A stretch of DNA of 7,891 nt from Porticoccaceae bacterium (GTDB lineage: Bacteria; Pseudomonadota; Gammaproteobacteria; Pseudomonadales; Porticoccaceae), in NCBI GenBank assembly GCA_019090225.1, contig JAHRWI010000342.1:1-7891 (forward strand), in the 5' to 3' direction. Of this stretch, positions 5,982 through 7,891 are shown piece after piece. Both the position numbers and the translations under genes were made by a program. The notes under the pieces were generated by a model. It was not told where the DNA came from. It was given only the letters and a program-made list of their open reading frames with translations, and did no database searches. How positions within the stretch are numbered: position 1 is the stretch's first letter; every line of letters starts with the position of its first letter.

Positions 5982-7037
5982 TTGCTGAGTTCTATTTATG
6001 ACGCAATGAAAGACTACCTGCCGCTGCTGATTGTCCTGGTGGCGTCAGTGGTGTTACTGAGTTTTGCACACTTTATGCTTATTCGACGCGCTGTTGATCA
6101 TCGGGCTTCGCCCCTGTTCCGGCAGACGGTTTTACTCTTACTCACCGTTGTAGCGCTCATATCGGTGATTCTGGCGCTGCCTATATCAGAAACCGCTCGG
6201 GGGGATCTGCTCAGTCTATTGGGTTTGGTGCTTACCGGTGTATTTGCTTTGTCATCAACTACCTTTGTCTCTAATGCCATGGCGGGTTTTATGCTGCGCA
6301 CGGTAAAAAGTTTTAATCGGGGCGATTTTGTTCGGGTTAATGAGCATTTTGGTCGGGTCACCGAGCGGGGTTTGTTTCATACCGAGATTCAATCTGAAGA
6401 CCGGGATCTCATTACTCTGCCCAATCTTTATCTGACCACCCATCCTGTCAAGGTGGTGCGTGCATCTGGAACCATTGTCTCCTGCGAATTATCGCTGGGT
6501 TACGATATACCGTATTACCATGTTGAACCCCTGGTAAAGCAAGCTGGGATCGATGCCGGTTTGGAAGACCCTTTTGTCCAGATTCTAGCCCTGGGCAATG
6601 ACGCGATCACTTACAAAGTAGCGGGTTTTTGCGCCGAAGTGAAACAGATACTGACTTTGCGAACCCGTTTGCGCAAAGCTGTGTTGGACCAATTACACGG
6701 TGCCGGTATAGAAATAGTATCGCCAGCATTTATCAATCAGCGGCGGCTCGGCGATACAGATCGAACGATTGCCCCGGCAAGACCTAGGGTTTCAGATGAA
6801 GATGAGGCCCGCGCACCTGAGCAATCGATATTTGATAAAGCCGACAGGGCCGAAAAAATCGATGCTCTAAGGGAGGAGTTGAGCTTACTTAAAGAGCAGG
6901 TGAGGGCGACCAACAAGCAGAATGAAGAGAGCCATTCAGAAAATGCTGAGGATAAATCGCAAATTCACCAGGCTGAAGGTCGCATTAAGCATCTGGAAAA
7001 TATCTTGAGAGTGGCGAAAGAAAAACGCGAGGACTAG
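5982..7037 (+). CDS. MscS-family mechanosensitive ion channel with coiled-coil tail
   Basis: The product is a predicted inner-membrane small-conductance mechanosensitive channel that would release solutes on hypo-osmotic shock. Hydrophobic segments lie at about 13-34, 48-67 and 75-105, the third running into the pore-lining motif SNAMAGFMLRTVKSFNRGDFV. The cytoplasmic beta domain follows (FVRVNEHFGRVTERG, ITLPNLYL), then an alpha/beta domain ending about residue 245. Residues 257-351 are an added, highly charged tail with heptad-like helices (EKIDALREELSLLKEQ, GRIKHLENILRVAKEK), likely a coiled coil. The start is uncertain: TTG 5982 is taken here, but ATG 6006 is possible, and the AAGG upstream is too close to the TTG to be decisive. 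The gene lies between rsgA (divergent) and orn (same strand). E. coli also has an MscS-family gene (mscM) in this cluster, but there it is downstream of psd and much larger. Confidence 0.88.
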   Translation: MLSSIYDAMKDYLPLLIVLVASVVLLSFAHFMLIRRAVDHRASPLFRQTVLLLLTVVALISVILALPISETARGDLLSLLGLVLTGVFALSSTTFVSNAMAGFMLRTVKSFNRGDFVRVNEHFGRVTERGLFHTEIQSEDRDLITLPNLYLTTHPVKVVRASGTIVSCELSLGYDIPYYHVEPLVKQAGIDAGLEDPFVQILALGNDAITYKVAGFCAEVKQILTLRTRLRKAVLDQLHGAGIEIVSPAFINQRRLGDTDRTIAPARPRVSDEDEARAPEQSIFDKADRAEKIDALREELSLLKEQVRATNKQNEESHSENAEDKSQIHQAEGRIKHLENILRVAKEKRED

Positions 7038-7170
7038 CTTATTTTAAGGCTTATTAGTACATGCCTTATAAGACCTCGGCTTTGTAGGTCGTCTCAAATG
7101 TTCTCTACTTAAATATTATTGACTTAATCACTGCTCGATTTAACAACGACTCGTTTTAACAGGCGCTAAT

Positions 7171-7713
7171 ATGGATGAACTAAATCTTATCTGGATCGAC
7201 CTCGAAATGACTGGGCTCGATACCGTCAATGATGTCATCATCGAAATTGCGACATTGGTGACCGACAAGGATCTAAATATTCTTGCCGAAGGCCCCATGC
7301 TCGCTATCCATCAGACCGATGCAGTGCTTGATGGTATGGATGAATGGAATGCCCGCCAACACGGCCAGTCGGGTTTAACAGCGCGGGTACGCGGCAGTGA
7401 ATTAACGGCCGCTGCCGCTGAGCAGCAAACCATTGAGTTTCTCAGAGCCTGGGTGCCACCGGGAAAATCACCCATGAGTGGTAATTCGATTTGTCAGGAT
7501 CGAAGGTTTTTAGCCCGCGAAATGCCGGCCCTAGAAAACTTTTTCCATTACCGCAATCTTGATGTCAGTAGCATCAAAGAGCTGGTGACCCGTTGGCGGC
7601 CGGAGCTGCTCAATGGCTTTCGAAAAAAAGGCAGCCATCTGGCAATGGACGATATTCACGACTCCATCGCCGAACTCGTCTATTACCGAGAGCATTTCAT
7701 TATTAGTGATTAG
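7171..7713 (+). CDS. orn: Oligoribonuclease
   Basis: Orn is a 3'-5' exoribonuclease of the DEDDh family. It degrades the shortest RNAs, chiefly dinucleotides, including pGpG from cyclic-di-GMP breakdown. At 180 residues it has the full family length. The catalytic residues are visible: D10 and E12 in WIDLEMTGL, D110 in SGNSICQDRRFL, and H156 and D161 in SHLAMDDIHDSI. The spacing is the same as in E. coli Orn. ATG 7171 gives the usual N-terminus; its ribosome site is weak (an AGG about 8 bases upstream). A TTGACT at 7119-7124 could be a -35 box, but no good -10 follows. The gene is downstream of the channel gene by 133 bases and in the usual neighbourhood of rsgA. Confidence 0.97.
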   Translation: MDELNLIWIDLEMTGLDTVNDVIIEIATLVTDKDLNILAEGPMLAIHQTDAVLDGMDEWNARQHGQSGLTARVRGSELTAAAAEQQTIEFLRAWVPPGKSPMSGNSICQDRRFLAREMPALENFFHYRNLDVSSIKELVTRWRPELLNGFRKKGSHLAMDDIHDSIAELVYYREHFIISD

Positions 7714-7718
7714 CTCAT

Positions 7719-7741
7719 CGCCATTGGCGCCAAAAATTTTT
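7719..7741 (+). terminator. Weak terminator-like hairpin after orn
   Basis: CGCC (7719-7722), loop ATT and GGCG (7726-7729) are followed, after CCAAAAA, by TTTTT. The stem is only 4 bp and the T-tract is not adjacent, so this is a weak candidate for ending orn transcription. Confidence 0.22.
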
Positions 7742-7777
7742 GATCACAAGGCTAAAGCAATACCGTAGGAGATTTCG

Positions 7778-7891
7778 ATGATTGTAGACCCCATCCTTCC
7801 CCAGCAAAGAATAGACGCCATGCGCAGCGAAGGCTGGTGGCGTGATGAGAACCTGCTGGACTATTTTGACGCTGCCCTGGCAGATTGCCCC
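7778..7891 (+). CDS. Probable AMP-forming acyl-CoA ligase, N-terminal fragment
   Basis: Only the first 38 codons are in the window, and the frame is open to the right edge. A clear AGGAG (7767-7771) lies 6 bases before ATG 7778. The peptide contains RIDAMRSEGWWRDENLLDYF followed by DAALADCP. That pattern, an Arg-Gly-x-Trp-x-Asp segment, then (L)LDxF, then a short helix ending in CP, is typical of the N-terminus of AMP-binding acid-CoA ligases of the cyclohexanecarboxylate/medium-chain type. The adenylation motifs are beyond the edge, so both the family and the substrate are unproven. It starts 64 bases after orn and has its own strong ribosome site. Confidence 0.55.
   Translation, partial: MIVDPILPQQRIDAMRSEGWWRDENLLDYFDAALADCP

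Noticed and set aside
1..7891. CRISPR arrays, tRNAs, rRNAs, insertion sequences, phage or defence genes
   Set aside because: No regularly spaced repeats, cloverleaf sequences, transposase-like frames or terminal repeats were seen. The window is mainly ordinary chromosomal genes.

Overview
The window is chromosomal DNA from a gammaproteobacterium, probably a marine or aquatic member of the Cellvibrionales/Pseudomonadales part of the class. Three things suggest this: the minor-pilin pair, the DUF3391-type HD-GYP protein, and the rsgA-psd pair lying divergent to orn, an arrangement known from E. coli and Pseudomonas. No species can be named from the sequence alone.

Layout. The left end (1-1301, minus strand) carries two minor type IV pilins, fimT (GspH/FimT type) followed by pilV, joined by a stop/start overlap. 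The pilV frame does not end where the family normally ends. It runs into about 60 codons of unrelated tail. Under that tail, in another minus-strand frame, lies the 3' part of a LuxR/NarL-type response regulator (end of the receiver domain, linker, start of the HTH) that leaves the window at position 1. The phosphoacceptor half of this regulator is absent, so this looks like a deletion or recombination scar at the pilV 3' end.

Positions 1302-2414 form a 1.1 kb gap with no convincing gene. It holds a plausible fimT promoter, a candidate divergent small RNA ending in a compact hairpin plus T-tract, and a second terminator-like hairpin with a competing upstream arm. Positions 2415-3821 (plus) encode a DUF3391/HD-GYP protein that has lost several metal ligands of the HD-GYP site, so it is probably not an active cyclic-di-GMP phosphodiesterase.

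The right half is housekeeping: psd (phosphatidylserine decarboxylase) and rsgA (ribosome-assembly GTPase) on the minus strand, then a short divergent promoter region with an inverted repeat, then a plus-strand MscS-family channel with a long charged coiled-coil tail, then orn (oligoribonuclease). At the right edge is the first 38 codons of what looks like an AMP-forming acyl-CoA ligase.

Functional themes are surface motility and attachment (minor pilins), signalling (degenerate HD-GYP, broken response regulator, and Orn, which finishes pGpG breakdown), and envelope and ribosome upkeep (Psd, MscS, RsgA). I see no phage, IS element, CRISPR array, tRNA or rRNA.
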